Of a stretch of DNA of 57,604 nt, positions 1-8,463 are shown one piece after another (position 1 is the first letter of the stretch; each line of letters starts with the position of its first letter). The notes under the pieces are model-generated. The model worked only from the letters and a program-made list of their open reading frames with translations. It made no database searches and was not told where the DNA came from. Position numbers and translations under genes: made by a program. Source of the stretch: Oscillospiraceae bacterium (GTDB taxonomy: Bacteria > Bacillota > Clostridia > Oscillospirales > Acutalibacteraceae); assembly GCA_009784445.1 (NCBI GenBank), contig WRBQ01000009.1, positions 1 to 57,604 of the forward strand. The letters are read 5' to 3'.

Positions 1-792
1 CACGCAGCGCGCGTGTTTGCGCAATTTACGGGCAAAACGCCGTTTGCCTATATTCGAGCATTGCGGCTGACCCAAGCCGCACAAGCCCTACGTGATAGCA
101 ACAGCAAAGTGATTGACGTAGCAGTCAATAGCGGTTTTGATTCGCATGATGGGTTCACGCGGGCGTTTGCACGGCAGTTTGGCATTGCGCCGCAACGCTA
201 CAGCCGCGAAACGCCGCCGGTGCGCTATTTTGTTTCCAACCCCGTGGCTCATGCTTACATCGACTTTAAGGAGAATCAACCCATGAACGAGAAAGTATCA
301 GCCGTGGTAACCGCCACGGTGGTGGAGCGCCCGGCGCGCAAACTGGTGTTGCAGCGCGCAAACACAACCCAAGGTGGCGACTATTTCGCCTACTGCGAAG
401 AAATGGGCTGCGACTGGGAGGGCCTGCTGGGCAGCATTGCGGAAAAATTCGATGCGCCGGCATTGCTTATCTTGCCGCCCAATTTGGTTACGCCCGGCAC
501 AAGCAACACTGCCGCAGGCGTGGAAGTGCCGCACGATTACGCCAAGCCCGTTCCAGCGGGCTATGACGTGATTGAGCTGCCGCCCTGCCAAATGCTGTAT
601 CTCAACGGTGCGCCCTACGAAAACGAAGACGACTTTTGCCAAGCCATTGAGATTGCGTTTGCAGCACAGCAAGCTTACGATCCCAAGCCGTTTGGCTGGC
701 AGTTTGCGCCGGAACTTGCGCCGCACTTCAACTTTGGTGCTTGTGCGGCAAACGGTGCCAAGCTGGCCATGCCGGTGAAAGCAATTGCATAA
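1..792 (+). CDS. AraC-family regulator with GyrI-like effector domain (5' partial)
   Basis: Reading frame 1 is open from the first base, so the gene starts outside the window. The first ~70 codons match the second helix-turn-helix of AraC/XylS regulators (GFDSHDGFTRAFARQFG, then the usual PQRYS ending). After a short linker, from about residue 90, comes a GyrI/SOUL-like effector-binding domain. It probably binds a small ligand and controls nearby transcription; the target is not visible. A weak hairpin with a T run follows the stop. Two other proteins here carry GyrI-like domains (27762-28328 and 49337-50122). Confidence 0.85.
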   Translation, partial: HAARVFAQFTGKTPFAYIRALRLTQAAQALRDSNSKVIDVAVNSGFDSHDGFTRAFARQFGIAPQRYSRETPPVRYFVSNPVAHAYIDFKENQPMNEKVSAVVTATVVERPARKLVLQRANTTQGGDYFAYCEEMGCDWEGLLGSIAEKFDAPALLILPPNLVTPGTSNTAAGVEVPHDYAKPVPAGYDVIELPPCQMLYLNGAPYENEDDFCQAIEIAFAAQQAYDPKPFGWQFAPELAPHFNFGACAANGAKLAMPVKAIA

Positions 793-800
793 CACAAATT

Positions 801-829
801 GCACCTGCGAGCTTTCGTGGGTGCTTTTT
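801..829 (+). terminator. Hairpin terminator after the AraC-type gene
   Basis: A GCACC/GGTGC stem with a weaker inner part is followed directly by TTTTT. It sits 9 bases after the stop codon and abuts the -35 box of the next promoter. Confidence 0.5.
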
Positions 830-831
830 GC

Positions 832-860
832 TTGACAACCCCGCCCGCCCGTGGTACAAT
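832..860 (+). promoter_or_regulatory. Sigma-A promoter
   Basis: TTGACA (832-837) and TACAAT (855-860) are separated by 17 bp, 31 bp upstream of the ATG at 891. Confidence 0.8.
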
Positions 861-890
861 GAAAGCACAACAAAATTGGAGGTATTGACC

Positions 891-1358
891 ATGCATTCGA
901 TTGAAAAAGTCATCAACAAAAAACTTTCAGGTGATGTGCGCCAGAATGCGCTGGACTTTGTTTCTTTTATGCAGGCAAACGAAATGCCGCTCGACCAGAC
1001 TGATGATTGGTTTAAATATCAAGGCGAAAACATCTGCACGCTCATCTTCGGGGTTTGTGAAGCCCATAACATGAGCGGCAACGGGGACAACTGGTCGATT
1101 TATTGGGCCAATTGCGATGTGTGCTGGGGCGAAGGTGACGTGGTGGACAAAGCGACGGAAGACCTAGCCTTCCGCAGTCCAAACCCCTGCGGGAAATGTC
1201 CCTGCGAGCATAGTCCGGGGTTCCGCAAAACGGTTTTCGGAAAGGTTTATGAAAACGCTTGCTACTCAACCTTTTGCTTTGATAACCCCAGTGCCGAAGA
1301 ATTGAAGCACATCAAAACGCTGGCGAAAATGAGAAAGCAAAATATTGCCGTATCATAA
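891..1358 (+). CDS. Cysteine-rich hypothetical protein, 155 aa
   Basis: The start ATG follows TTGGAGGTATTGACC, a strong ribosome site, and the gene has its own promoter. I do not recognise the family with certainty. The middle holds many aromatic and cysteine residues (YWANCDVCWGEGD, then PCGKCPCEHSPGF and ENACYSTFCF), which suggests metal or substrate binding. There is no signal peptide or membrane segment, so it is probably cytoplasmic. Its own promoter and a UUCG-loop terminator make it monocistronic. Confidence 0.7.
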   Translation: MHSIEKVINKKLSGDVRQNALDFVSFMQANEMPLDQTDDWFKYQGENICTLIFGVCEAHNMSGNGDNWSIYWANCDVCWGEGDVVDKATEDLAFRSPNPCGKCPCEHSPGFRKTVFGKVYENACYSTFCFDNPSAEELKHIKTLAKMRKQNIAVS

Positions 1359-1369
1359 AGACAAACGCG

Positions 1370-1393
1370 CCCCTCTTCGGAGGGGTGTTTTTT
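1370..1393 (+). terminator. UUCG-tetraloop terminator
   Basis: CCCCTC, TTCG loop, GAGGGG, then TG and six T. This is a canonical intrinsic terminator 12 bases after the 155-aa gene. Confidence 0.85.
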
Positions 1394-1403
1394 CATGCCA
1401 CCC

Positions 1404-1432
1404 TTGACAAGCTAGCCTGTCCGTGTTACAAT
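1404..1432 (+). promoter_or_regulatory. Sigma-A promoter for the rpiB-like gene
   Basis: TTGACA (1404-1409), 17 bp spacer, TACAAT (1427-1432). Confidence 0.8.
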
Positions 1433-1436
1433 AAAA

Positions 1437-1480
1437 CCACCCCGTCACGCTACGCGTGCCACCTCTCCACGGAGGGGAAT
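1437..1480. repeat. Palindromic intergenic repeat (R3-like)
   Basis: Nested inverted repeats (CACGCTACGCGTG; CCTCTCCACGGAGG) lie in the 5' leader of the rpiB-like gene. The form resembles small repeats scattered in Clostridia genomes and the element at 51675-51735. In the leader it would fold into one or two hairpins just before the ribosome site. Confidence 0.5.
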
Positions 1481-1503
1481 TATCACACTTGGAGGTATTC
1501 ACC

Positions 1504-1917
1504 ATGCATCTCGTATTCGCCAGCGACCACGCCGCCATTCCCCTGAAGGAAGAACTCATGGCCTTTGCCGTGGAGCACGGCCACACCACACTTGATACCC
1601 CTGGGCAAGACTACCCCCTGGCTGCGCAGGCCGCCTGCAAATTCGTCACAAGCGGCGAATGCGATGGCGCAGTGCTGCTGTGCGGCAGCGGCGTGGGGAT
1701 TTCCATGGCTGCCAACAAAGTACGTGGCATTCGTGCCGTGTGTTGCAGCGAGCCCTACTCCGCCGAAATGTCGCGCCGCCACAACGATAGCAACGCCCTA
1801 TGCATGGGTGCGCGTGTGGTGGGCAGCGAAATGGCCAAGTATATCTTCGCCGCATGGCTCAACGCGGAGTTCGAGGGCGGCCGCCACGCGCCACGCGTTG
1901 CGTTGATTGAGGGCTAA
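1504..1917 (+). CDS. rpiB: RpiB/LacAB-family sugar-phosphate isomerase
   Basis: 137 aa, close to the usual 140-150 of ribose-5-phosphate isomerase B. It opens with the conserved HLVFASDHAAIPLKEEL segment. The catalytic cysteine sits in LLCGSGVGISMAANK and the phosphate-binding segment is RRHNDSNALCMGARVVG. The family interconverts aldose and ketose phosphates, classically ribose-5-P and ribulose-5-P. Neighbouring hexuronate and inositol genes leave open another sugar phosphate as substrate. ATG follows TTGGAGGTATTCACC. Confidence 0.85.
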   Translation: MHLVFASDHAAIPLKEELMAFAVEHGHTTLDTPGQDYPLAAQAACKFVTSGECDGAVLLCGSGVGISMAANKVRGIRAVCCSEPYSAEMSRRHNDSNALCMGARVVGSEMAKYIFAAWLNAEFEGGRHAPRVALIEG

Positions 1918-1944
1918 CATGACGCAATATTTGTGGAGGTTATC

Positions 1945-2326
1945 ATGGGTTTACAATTAGCTAAAATGGGCGTCGTCTTTAGATTCGGACAATCCTGATG
2001 AACTTGCTGATTTCTATGAAAAGCTATTGGGCTGGAAAAAACGAAAATATACCATCAATAGTGTCTTGTTCTACGAACCTGATGAAGGTATGCCATTTCA
2101 AATCATTCTGCAATATGATGAAAATTATGTGCGTCCTGTGTGGCCTACTGAACCAGGGGAGCAACAACAAATGGCGCATTTGGATTTCTTTGTTGAAAAT
2201 CTTGAAGAGGGTGTTGCCCACGCGCTATCTTGTGGCGCGGTTCTTTCGCCGACACAGTTTTCAAATTCTTATCGCGTAATGATTGACCCAGCAGGGCATC
2301 CTTTCTGTATTTGTCCAAAACACTAA
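1945..2326 (+). pseudogene. VOC/glyoxalase-superfamily protein, apparent frameshift
   Basis: ATG at 1945 follows TGTGGAGGTTATC and encodes MGLQLAK, after which frame 1 ends at a TGA. Another frame continues at once with WASSLDSDNPDELADFYEKL and runs to 2326 with a complete VOC fold (DELADFYEKLLGW, MAHLDFFVENLEEGVAHA, GHPFCI). Dropping one A of the AAAA run near 1963 joins the two parts. The product would be a ~126-aa glyoxalase/bleomycin-resistance-like metalloprotein. A sequencing indel and a genuine lesion are equally compatible. Confidence 0.75.
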
Positions 2327-2337
2327 ATCACGAACAA

Positions 2338-2356
2338 GCGAATGATAATCATTCGC
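2338..2356. promoter_or_regulatory. 19-bp perfect palindrome, Fur-box-like operator
   Basis: GCGAATGATAATCATTCGC has two 9-base arms around one central base. It matches the classical 19-base Fur consensus at 15 of 19 positions, including the whole AATGATAATCATT core. It lies 5 bases before the ribosome site of the rhomboid-like gene, so a bound repressor would block expression of that gene and possibly uxaC. PerR or Zur are alternatives. Confidence 0.5.
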
Positions 2357-2377
2357 TACATAGGAGGAGGACTAGCC

Positions 2378-2950
2378 ATGGTAACATATATTTTGCTCGC
2401 CATACTGGCCGTTTCGTTTGTGCTGGACTATGTCGTATTCATGCCGCGCGGCGCAAAACGCCAGCTATTCACGCTCACTTTTCAAAAGACGCACAATGCG
2501 TATAATCAGGCGCTGTGCATGAAGGCCTCGGCCATCAAAAAAGGCCAGCTTTGGCGGTTGGTGACTTCGCTGCTGCTGCATGGTGGGATACCCCACATTG
2601 TGTTTAATAGCCTTGCGTTTTTGGCCGCCGGGCGATTTGTTGAACAGCAACTCGGCTGGTGGCGCTATCTCATTTTGCTGGTGGCCAGCGGTATTTTCGC
2701 GAACTTGTGCAACATGCGCATTCTCAACAGCGAATTCAGCTTTGGGGCATCGCTTGCCACGCATGGTGTGATTGGCATGCTCGCTGCCATGCTGTTGATC
2801 AACCCACAGCTACTGGGTGCAATCGCGTGGCCATGGCTGGTGTATCTGGCGGGCTATTGCCTATACAACGTAGTTGCCGACAAGTGGAACTTAGTGGAAC
2901 ACGGTGGCGGCTTTATCGCAGGCGTGTTGCTGGCGTTTATCTTATTATAA
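2378..2950 (+). CDS. Rhomboid-family intramembrane protein
   Basis: ATG at 2378 is preferred because AGGAGGAGG lies 7 bases upstream; the in-frame ATG at 2342 lies inside the palindrome and has no ribosome site. The 190-aa protein has about six hydrophobic segments. HGGIPHIVFNSLAF matches the rhomboid HxxxN region. FGASLATHG carries a candidate serine, and EHGGGFIAG a candidate catalytic histidine. The usual GxSG is altered to GASL, so activity may be reduced or lost. Eleven bases separate it from uxaC. Confidence 0.75.
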   Translation: MVTYILLAILAVSFVLDYVVFMPRGAKRQLFTLTFQKTHNAYNQALCMKASAIKKGQLWRLVTSLLLHGGIPHIVFNSLAFLAAGRFVEQQLGWWRYLILLVASGIFANLCNMRILNSEFSFGASLATHGVIGMLAAMLLINPQLLGAIAWPWLVYLAGYCLYNVVADKWNLVEHGGGFIAGVLLAFILL

Positions 2951-2961
2951 GGAGTGCTGTT

Positions 2962-4359
2962 ATGCAATCTTACTTGAACGAGAATTTTTTGCTTACGACT
3001 CAAACTGGGCGTGAGATGTTCGCCGCGGCAAATGCCCAGCCGATTTTCGACTGGCACTGCCACCTGCCGCCCAAAGAAATCTACGACAACGCGCCCGCGC
3101 AGGATATCGCGCAGCTATGGCTGGGTGCAGACCATTACAAGTGGCGTGCCATGCGCAGCTGCGGCGTGAGCGAGGATAAAATCACCGGCAGCGCTGCTGG
3201 CAAAGAGAAGTTCACGGCATTCGCAAGCTGCATGCCCAAGCTGGCGGGTAACCCGCTGCATCATTGGGCGCACTTGGAGTTAAAGCGTTATTTTGGCTGT
3301 GACGCGGTGCTTAGTGCTAGCACGACAGAAGAAGCTTGGCATGATTGCAATCGGCAGATTGCCAATGGCGGCTTCACCCCGCACGAGCTGATTATCAAGT
3401 CTAATGTTTGTGCTGTAGTAACGACCGACGACCCTGCCGACAGCCTGGAATACCATGCCGCATTGGCCAAGCAAAATCTGCCCTTCAAAGTGCTGCCGGC
3501 GTTTCGTCCCGACAAAGCGCTGTATTTTGACCAAGCGGGCTTTTTGCCCTGGCTAGCCCAGCTGGAACAAGCCGTTGGTCAGCCAATCCAGAGCTTTAGT
3601 GAGCTGTGCGCTGCGCTGCTTGAGCGCGTGGCCTTCTTCGCCGACCACGGCTGCCGCGCCAGCGACCACGGTTTGGCCTATGTGCCCTATGCCGAGGCAA
3701 CACCGGACGAACTCGAGCGCATTTTCGCCGCACGACTGGCAGGGGAAATCCCTACGCAGTTGCAACTTGAGCAGCACCAAACTGCGCTGTTGCAAGTCCT
3801 TGCGGCCGAGTACGCTGCACGTGGTTGGGCGATGGAACTGCACATGAGTCCCATGCGCACCAACAACACGCGCATGCTGCGCCAGCTTGGGCCGGACACC
3901 GGCTTTGACTCCATTGGCGATTGGCCGGTTGCGCAGCCGCTGTCGCGATTTTTAGACAGCATGGACGTGCAGGGCAAACTGCCGCGCACGATTCTGTTCA
4001 ACCTTAACCCGCGTGACAATTACATCCTAGGCACCATGTTGGGCAACTTCCAAAGCGATGAAATCCCCGGCAAGATGCAGTTTGGTCCTGCGTGGTGGTT
4101 TCTCGACAGCATTGATGGCATGCGCGAGCAGGCCAAAGCCCTAGGAAATCTCGGCGCGCTGGGCACGTTCATTGGCATGACCACTGACTCGCGCTCGTTT
4201 TTGTCCTACCCACGGCATGAGTACTTTAGACGCATTTTTTGCGGCTTGGTGGGCGAGTGGGTTGAGCAAGGGCTGTTCCCTTATGATCAAGCTGCACTGG
4301 CCAAGCTGGCTGAAGACGTAGCCTTTGGCAATGCGAAACGCTACTTTGGATTGGAGTGA
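2962..4359 (+). CDS. uxaC: Glucuronate (uronate) isomerase
   Basis: 465 aa, the normal UxaC length. The N-terminus reads PIFDWHCHLPPKEI, which supplies the HxH metal site of the amidohydrolase fold. ELHMSPMRTNNTRM, the DTGFDSIGDW segment and the MTTDSRSFLSYPRHEYFRR C-terminus are typical. It converts D-glucuronate to D-fructuronate, or galacturonate to tagaturonate, in the cytoplasm. An SDR of fructuronate-reductase type lies at 28341-29195, so part of a hexuronate route is encoded, but uxuA and a KDG kinase are not seen. ATG at 2962 follows AAGGAG. Confidence 0.93.
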   Translation: MQSYLNENFLLTTQTGREMFAAANAQPIFDWHCHLPPKEIYDNAPAQDIAQLWLGADHYKWRAMRSCGVSEDKITGSAAGKEKFTAFASCMPKLAGNPLHHWAHLELKRYFGCDAVLSASTTEEAWHDCNRQIANGGFTPHELIIKSNVCAVVTTDDPADSLEYHAALAKQNLPFKVLPAFRPDKALYFDQAGFLPWLAQLEQAVGQPIQSFSELCAALLERVAFFADHGCRASDHGLAYVPYAEATPDELERIFAARLAGEIPTQLQLEQHQTALLQVLAAEYAARGWAMELHMSPMRTNNTRMLRQLGPDTGFDSIGDWPVAQPLSRFLDSMDVQGKLPRTILFNLNPRDNYILGTMLGNFQSDEIPGKMQFGPAWWFLDSIDGMREQAKALGNLGALGTFIGMTTDSRSFLSYPRHEYFRRIFCGLVGEWVEQGLFPYDQAALAKLAEDVAFGNAKRYFGLE

Positions 4360-4363
4360 TGGC

Positions 4364-4801
4364 ATGAAAAAACACGCTCTCATCCTTTGTTTTGACGAAA
4401 CTTCAGAGCAGCGCGTGCAGGACTATTGGCAGCAGTTGGGCAGCAATTTTGTGCCACGCAACATGCCGCCGCACGTGACGATTGGTGGGTTTTCAGGCAT
4501 TGATTTAAACCAAGCGAGCGAAACATTGCAAGCGACGGCGCAGGAAATTGCAGCGTTCCCCATGCATTTCGTGAGCGTGGGCGCGTTTGTTGCGCCCGCC
4601 AAGGTGCTTTACTTAGCGCCAACCGTCACGCAAGAATTGCTTGCGCTGCATGCAAAGCTGCACGAAAGATTCTCGGTTTGCAATAGCGCGGAATTTCCAT
4701 ACTATCACCCCGGCAATTGGGTGCCGCACTGCACTGTGGCCAACGCAAAGGACGCCGCACAGCTCGCCCCGCGCCACGGAAATTCTTGCGCAAGCACATG
4801 A
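4364..4801 (+). CDS. 2'-5' RNA ligase-like 2H phosphoesterase, C-terminus frameshifted
   Basis: The protein carries two HxT motifs (PPHVTIGG and VPHCTVAN), the signature of the 2H phosphoesterase/RNA ligase fold. The frame ends at 4801 after an unlikely tail. Removing one C from the CCCC run near 4772 continues as ATEILAQAHEPFTAQVTRIA and ends at 4889, with its TAA inside the ribosome site of the next gene. That gives about 174 aa and an operon-like junction, so the shift is probably an indel error or a recent lesion. Substrate unknown. Confidence 0.75.
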   Translation: MKKHALILCFDETSEQRVQDYWQQLGSNFVPRNMPPHVTIGGFSGIDLNQASETLQATAQEIAAFPMHFVSVGAFVAPAKVLYLAPTVTQELLALHAKLHERFSVCNSAEFPYYHPGNWVPHCTVANAKDAAQLAPRHGNSCAST

Positions 4802-4891
4802 GCCTTTCACTGCGCAAGTCACACGCATAGCATGGATAGAAATTGCGCACAAGATAAAAATGGAATCGAGCCACATCTTAGGAGGATAATC

Positions 4892-5725
4892 ATGCCAAAA
4901 ACCCTCTATATTTCCGACCTAGACGGCACGCTGCTCAACGAGCATGCTCAGCTTTCGCCTTACAGCGCGCAGGTGCTGCGTGAGTTCAAGCAGGGCGGCG
5001 GCTTGTTCAGCGTGGCCACTGCCCGCACTTGGGAGTCTATTCAGTATAACGAGCTTCTCGACCCCGCGTTGCTCAGCGCGCCCGCGGTGCTGATGAACGG
5101 CGCGCTCATTTACGATGCACAACGGGAATGCTATGTGAAGAAAGAACTCATCGCGCCGCAGACAGTGCGTGAAATGCTCGCCTGCATGGCAGCGCATGAT
5201 ATCACCGGGCTGCTCTACGAAAGCACGGAAAGCATGCGCATTTATCATGGCGCATTTGAGCCGCAGTCGATGATGGCCCGCCATTTTGACTACCGCAAAA
5301 ACATGTTTGAGATGACACAAACGGACAAGCCACTCGTGGAAAACATCGTGTATATGTCCACCCTGGACACACACGAGGCACTGCTGCCGCTGTATGAAGA
5401 CTTGCGGCAATTGCCCGAGCTCAATTGCCTGCTTTACCCTTGCGTGTATCTGGAGGGCAACTGGTATCTGGAATGCTTTGCGCAACGGGCGTCGAAATAT
5501 GACGCCGCGTGCTGGCTGCGCGAGCACTTTGGCTTTGATAAAATCGTGGGCTTTGGCGATAACCTCAACGACCTGCCCCTGTTTCGCGCCTGCGATGAAA
5601 GCTACGCCGTGGCCAATGCCCGTGATGAGCTCAAGGCTGCGGCAAGCGGCGTGATTGGCGCGAACACCGAAGATGGGGTTGCAAAATTTTTGGCACAGCT
5701 GATGAAAAAAGGAGAAGTCGCATGA
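4892..5725 (+). CDS. Cof-type HAD-superfamily phosphatase
   Basis: 277 aa. Motif I is SDLDGTLL (nucleophile and acid aspartates) and motif IV is GFGDNLNDLPLF, with a long type-IIB cap between. These enzymes dephosphorylate sugar phosphates or flavin/PLP cofactors; the substrate cannot be read here. ATG follows AGGAGGATAATC, and the stop overlaps the next start as ATGA, implying translational coupling. Confidence 0.9.
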   Translation: MPKTLYISDLDGTLLNEHAQLSPYSAQVLREFKQGGGLFSVATARTWESIQYNELLDPALLSAPAVLMNGALIYDAQRECYVKKELIAPQTVREMLACMAAHDITGLLYESTESMRIYHGAFEPQSMMARHFDYRKNMFEMTQTDKPLVENIVYMSTLDTHEALLPLYEDLRQLPELNCLLYPCVYLEGNWYLECFAQRASKYDAACWLREHFGFDKIVGFGDNLNDLPLFRACDESYAVANARDELKAAASGVIGANTEDGVAKFLAQLMKKGEVA

Positions 5726-6237
5726 AGACTCAGCGCATTAAGCCTTTGCTGTTTTTTCGGCTGTCGTCGGTATTGCAGGCAGTGGGCTATGGCCTGCTAA
5801 CTTATTTTTTGATTTTTCGTTTGATTGCCCAGCAAGACGTGTTTTTAACGTATCTGCTTAACATGGTTTTAATTGTGCTCATGCTGTTTTTGGACAGCTT
5901 GGCTCACCGTTTCGCAGCAAGAAAAGCGCAAGATGTTCGCACTGTTTATGCAAGCATGGGGAATGTGATGCGTGCGGTTTTCTTGTTGGGGCAAGGGTTC
6001 ACACGCACTGGGCTTTACATTTTCTATATCGCGGCACTGGTGTTTTCACGCGCAGATATTATTCGTCCTGGCTTGCTGCCCTTTGATCTGGGCGCATTTT
6101 TCACCTCCATTGAATATGGCATTATCTTATTGTTTGCTTTCGATAAATTTAGGGCTTTGCTGCAAAAAGATCGGCACTGGTTTGAGCAAACGCTGCGTAT
6201 TGACCAAGACATAAATAAAAAGGAGCGAAACACATGA
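5722..6237 (+). CDS. Integral membrane protein, 171 aa, unknown function
   Basis: Four to five hydrophobic segments, the last near residues 130-140, followed by a charged tail. The start overlaps the HAD gene (ATGA) and its stop overlaps the following dehydrogenase (ATGA), so it belongs to a tight operon. It resembles the 190-aa protein at 27143-27715 in layout and in shared phrases such as a GVYFFYIAVL-like segment and a YGMLLLLAADKF-like segment, so the two are paralogues. No known domain recognised. Confidence 0.75.
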   Translation: MKTQRIKPLLFFRLSSVLQAVGYGLLTYFLIFRLIAQQDVFLTYLLNMVLIVLMLFLDSLAHRFAARKAQDVRTVYASMGNVMRAVFLLGQGFTRTGLYIFYIAALVFSRADIIRPGLLPFDLGAFFTSIEYGIILLFAFDKFRALLQKDRHWFEQTLRIDQDINKKERNT

Positions 6238-7166
6238 ACATCGTTATCCTCGACGGCTACACTCTCAACCCTGGTGACCTCAGCTGGGCCGCCATGCAGG
6301 CGCTGGGCAATTGCACCATTTACGACTACACGCCCGACGAACTGACCATTGAGCGGGCGTGTGACGCCGAAATTGTCATCAGCAACAAAACGCTGCTGGG
6401 CGCGGATGTGATTGCCGCGCTGCCCAAACTGCAATACATCGGCCTACTCAGCACGGGCTACAACGTGGTGGATTTAGCCGCCGCGCGTGCGCGCAATATT
6501 CCGGTGACGAACATCCCGGCCTATGGCACGGCCAGCGTGGCGCAGCACAGCTTTGCGTTGTTGCTTGAACTTTGTGCGCACGCGGGCAAGCACAGCGAAA
6601 GCGTGCATGCGGGAGACTGGGCGAAGTCACGCGATTTCTGCTACTGGAAAAGCCCGGTGACGGAGCTTGCGGGCAAAACCATGGGTATCATCGGCTATGG
6701 TGCCATTGGTCGCGCCACGGCAGACATTGCGCGTGCGTTTGGCATGCACGTGCTGCACAACGACGTAACCAGTGCCGAAAGCACGCCGCTTGATGCTCTG
6801 CTTGCGGCCAGCGATGTGATATCGCTGCATTGCCCGCTGACGGACGAAACACAAGAGCTGATCAACGCTGTAACTATCGCCAAGATGAAACCCGGTGCGT
6901 TGCTCATTAACACCGCGCGTGGGCCAATTTTGCACGAACAAGATGTGGCAGATGCCCTAGCCAGCGGTCAGCTTGGCGGCATTGGCGTGGATGTGCTTTC
7001 CGCCGAGCCACCGGCTGCGGATAACCCGCTGCTGCATGCGCCCAACTGTGTGATTACCCCACACATCGCCTGGGCCAGCCACGAAGCACGCGGTCGCTTG
7101 CTTGCCATTGCAGTGGATAACGTGCGAGCGTTTTTGCAAGGAGAACCCACGAATGTTGTCAATTAA
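6234..7166 (+). CDS. D-isomer-specific 2-hydroxyacid dehydrogenase (glycerate/hydroxypyruvate type)
   Basis: 310 aa. The NAD-binding motif is GIIGYGAIGRATADIARAFG near residue 148. The catalytic arginine lies in NTARGPIL, the glutamate in SAEPPAADNPLL and the histidine in ITPHIAWAS. This pattern fits the hydroxypyruvate/glycerate dehydrogenase branch. It would reduce a 2-ketoacid to a D-2-hydroxyacid with NAD(P)H; hydroxypyruvate is a guess from similarity. It overlaps both neighbouring genes by a few bases. Confidence 0.88.
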   Translation: MNIVILDGYTLNPGDLSWAAMQALGNCTIYDYTPDELTIERACDAEIVISNKTLLGADVIAALPKLQYIGLLSTGYNVVDLAAARARNIPVTNIPAYGTASVAQHSFALLLELCAHAGKHSESVHAGDWAKSRDFCYWKSPVTELAGKTMGIIGYGAIGRATADIARAFGMHVLHNDVTSAESTPLDALLAASDVISLHCPLTDETQELINAVTIAKMKPGALLINTARGPILHEQDVADALASGQLGGIGVDVLSAEPPAADNPLLHAPNCVITPHIAWASHEARGRLLAIAVDNVRAFLQGEPTNVVN

Positions 7167-7647
7167 TTTTCGCCCGGCAAGGCCTGCGGATGCCGTTGCT
7201 GCCACAGAGATGCAATGCCGAAGTTGGCAGGCAACGTTTACAGGTTTGGTGGCGGATGAAGTTATCGCTGAAATAGCTGCGGCACGCCGCGCCAATGCGC
7301 AGGAGCGTTTTGCAAACCCGCAGAGTACGCTGCACGTGGGTGAGCGAGCGGGCGAAATTGTGTGCTTGGGTGCGTTCATCGCCAGCGACCAAGCTGATTT
7401 GCCCGATTACCTGAACATCAAAGTGTTCTACGTTGACCCCGAGCATTTTCGGCAGGGCATTGGGCGGCAGTTCATGGACTATGCGTTGAACTTAGCGCGA
7501 GCGGGTGGCTACCCGGGTGTGCTGCTTGATGTGCTGGAGAAAAACCACCGCGCTCGCGCATTTTATGAATCCTGCGGCTTTGCGCAAGACATTATCTGCG
7601 GCGAATGGCAGGGGCTTGCGCTCATGCGCTATGTGATGAAATTTTAG
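7153..7647 (+). CDS. GNAT-family N-acetyltransferase
   Basis: 164 aa. The acetyl-CoA site is in VFYVDPEHFRQGIGRQFMDY (QGIGR), followed by NHRARAFYESCGF, the usual beta-5/alpha-4 signature. Acceptor unknown. The ATG at 7153 follows AAGGAGAACCCACGA, inside the last codons of the dehydrogenase gene (14-bp overlap), so the pair is co-translated. Confidence 0.88.
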   Translation: MLSINFRPARPADAVAATEMQCRSWQATFTGLVADEVIAEIAAARRANAQERFANPQSTLHVGERAGEIVCLGAFIASDQADLPDYLNIKVFYVDPEHFRQGIGRQFMDYALNLARAGGYPGVLLDVLEKNHRARAFYESCGFAQDIICGEWQGLALMRYVMKF

Positions 7648-7656
7648 GAGGAGATT

Positions 7657-8463
7657 ATGACTTACCAAACTGCTGTGGACTATATCCGCGCAAAATCACC
7701 CGAAGCGGTGAGTATTGCGATTATCTTGGGCTCTGGTTTGGGCGGATTGGCGGATAAACTCGAAAACGCCGTGAGCATTCCTTATGGTGACATTCCGGGG
7801 TTTGTTAGCTCCACCGCGCCGGGGCACAATGGTCGGCTGGTGATTGGCACGCTTGGCAGCAAGCGCGTGCTGTGCATGCAAGGGCGCTTGCACCTGTACG
7901 AGGGCTACCCCTTTAGTGCGATCACATTCCCGCTGCGGGTGTTTAAGCTGCTGGGCGTGCAAACGCTCATCGTGACGAATGCGGCGGGCGGCATTAACAC
8001 GGGCTATCAGGTGGGCGACTTCATGCTCATCACCGACCACATCAACTTCATGGGCGGCAACCCCATGATTGGCAAAAATGACGATGACTTCGGCTTGCGC
8101 TTCTTCGACATGGGCACGGCCTATACGCCTGCGTTGCGCGAACTTGCGCTGCAATGTGCGGGCGAGCTTAATCTGCATTTGCACCAAGGTGTGTATATCG
8201 GCGTGACGGGTCCCAGCTACGAAACTCCGGCGGAAATTCGCGCGTTTCGGGCATGGGGCGCGGATGCTGTGGGCATGTCCACCGTGCCGGAAGTGATAGC
8301 CGCGCGGCACTGCGGCATGGATGTGCTGGGGCTTTCGTTGATTACCAACATGGCTGCCGGTGTGCTGGATGAAGTGCTAGGGCACGACGAAGTGATGGAG
8401 ATTGGGCAGCTGAAAGCCAAAGATATGCAGCGACTGGTGGGTGAAGTGATTGCAAAACTATAA
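7657..8463 (+). CDS. punA: Purine nucleoside phosphorylase, trimeric type
   Basis: 268 aa. ILGSGLGGLAD is the phosphate-binding N-terminus, followed by the GRLHLYEGYPF segment, NAAGGIN, GVYIGVTGPSYETPAEIR and GADAVGMSTVPEVIAARH. The family splits purine nucleosides with phosphate into base and ribose-1-phosphate for salvage. ATG follows AGGAGGAGATT. Its 3' end overlaps the first usable start of trmFO. Confidence 0.95.
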   Translation: MTYQTAVDYIRAKSPEAVSIAIILGSGLGGLADKLENAVSIPYGDIPGFVSSTAPGHNGRLVIGTLGSKRVLCMQGRLHLYEGYPFSAITFPLRVFKLLGVQTLIVTNAAGGINTGYQVGDFMLITDHINFMGGNPMIGKNDDDFGLRFFDMGTAYTPALRELALQCAGELNLHLHQGVYIGVTGPSYETPAEIRAFRAWGADAVGMSTVPEVIAARHCGMDVLGLSLITNMAAGVLDEVLGHDEVMEIGQLKAKDMQRLVGEVIAKL

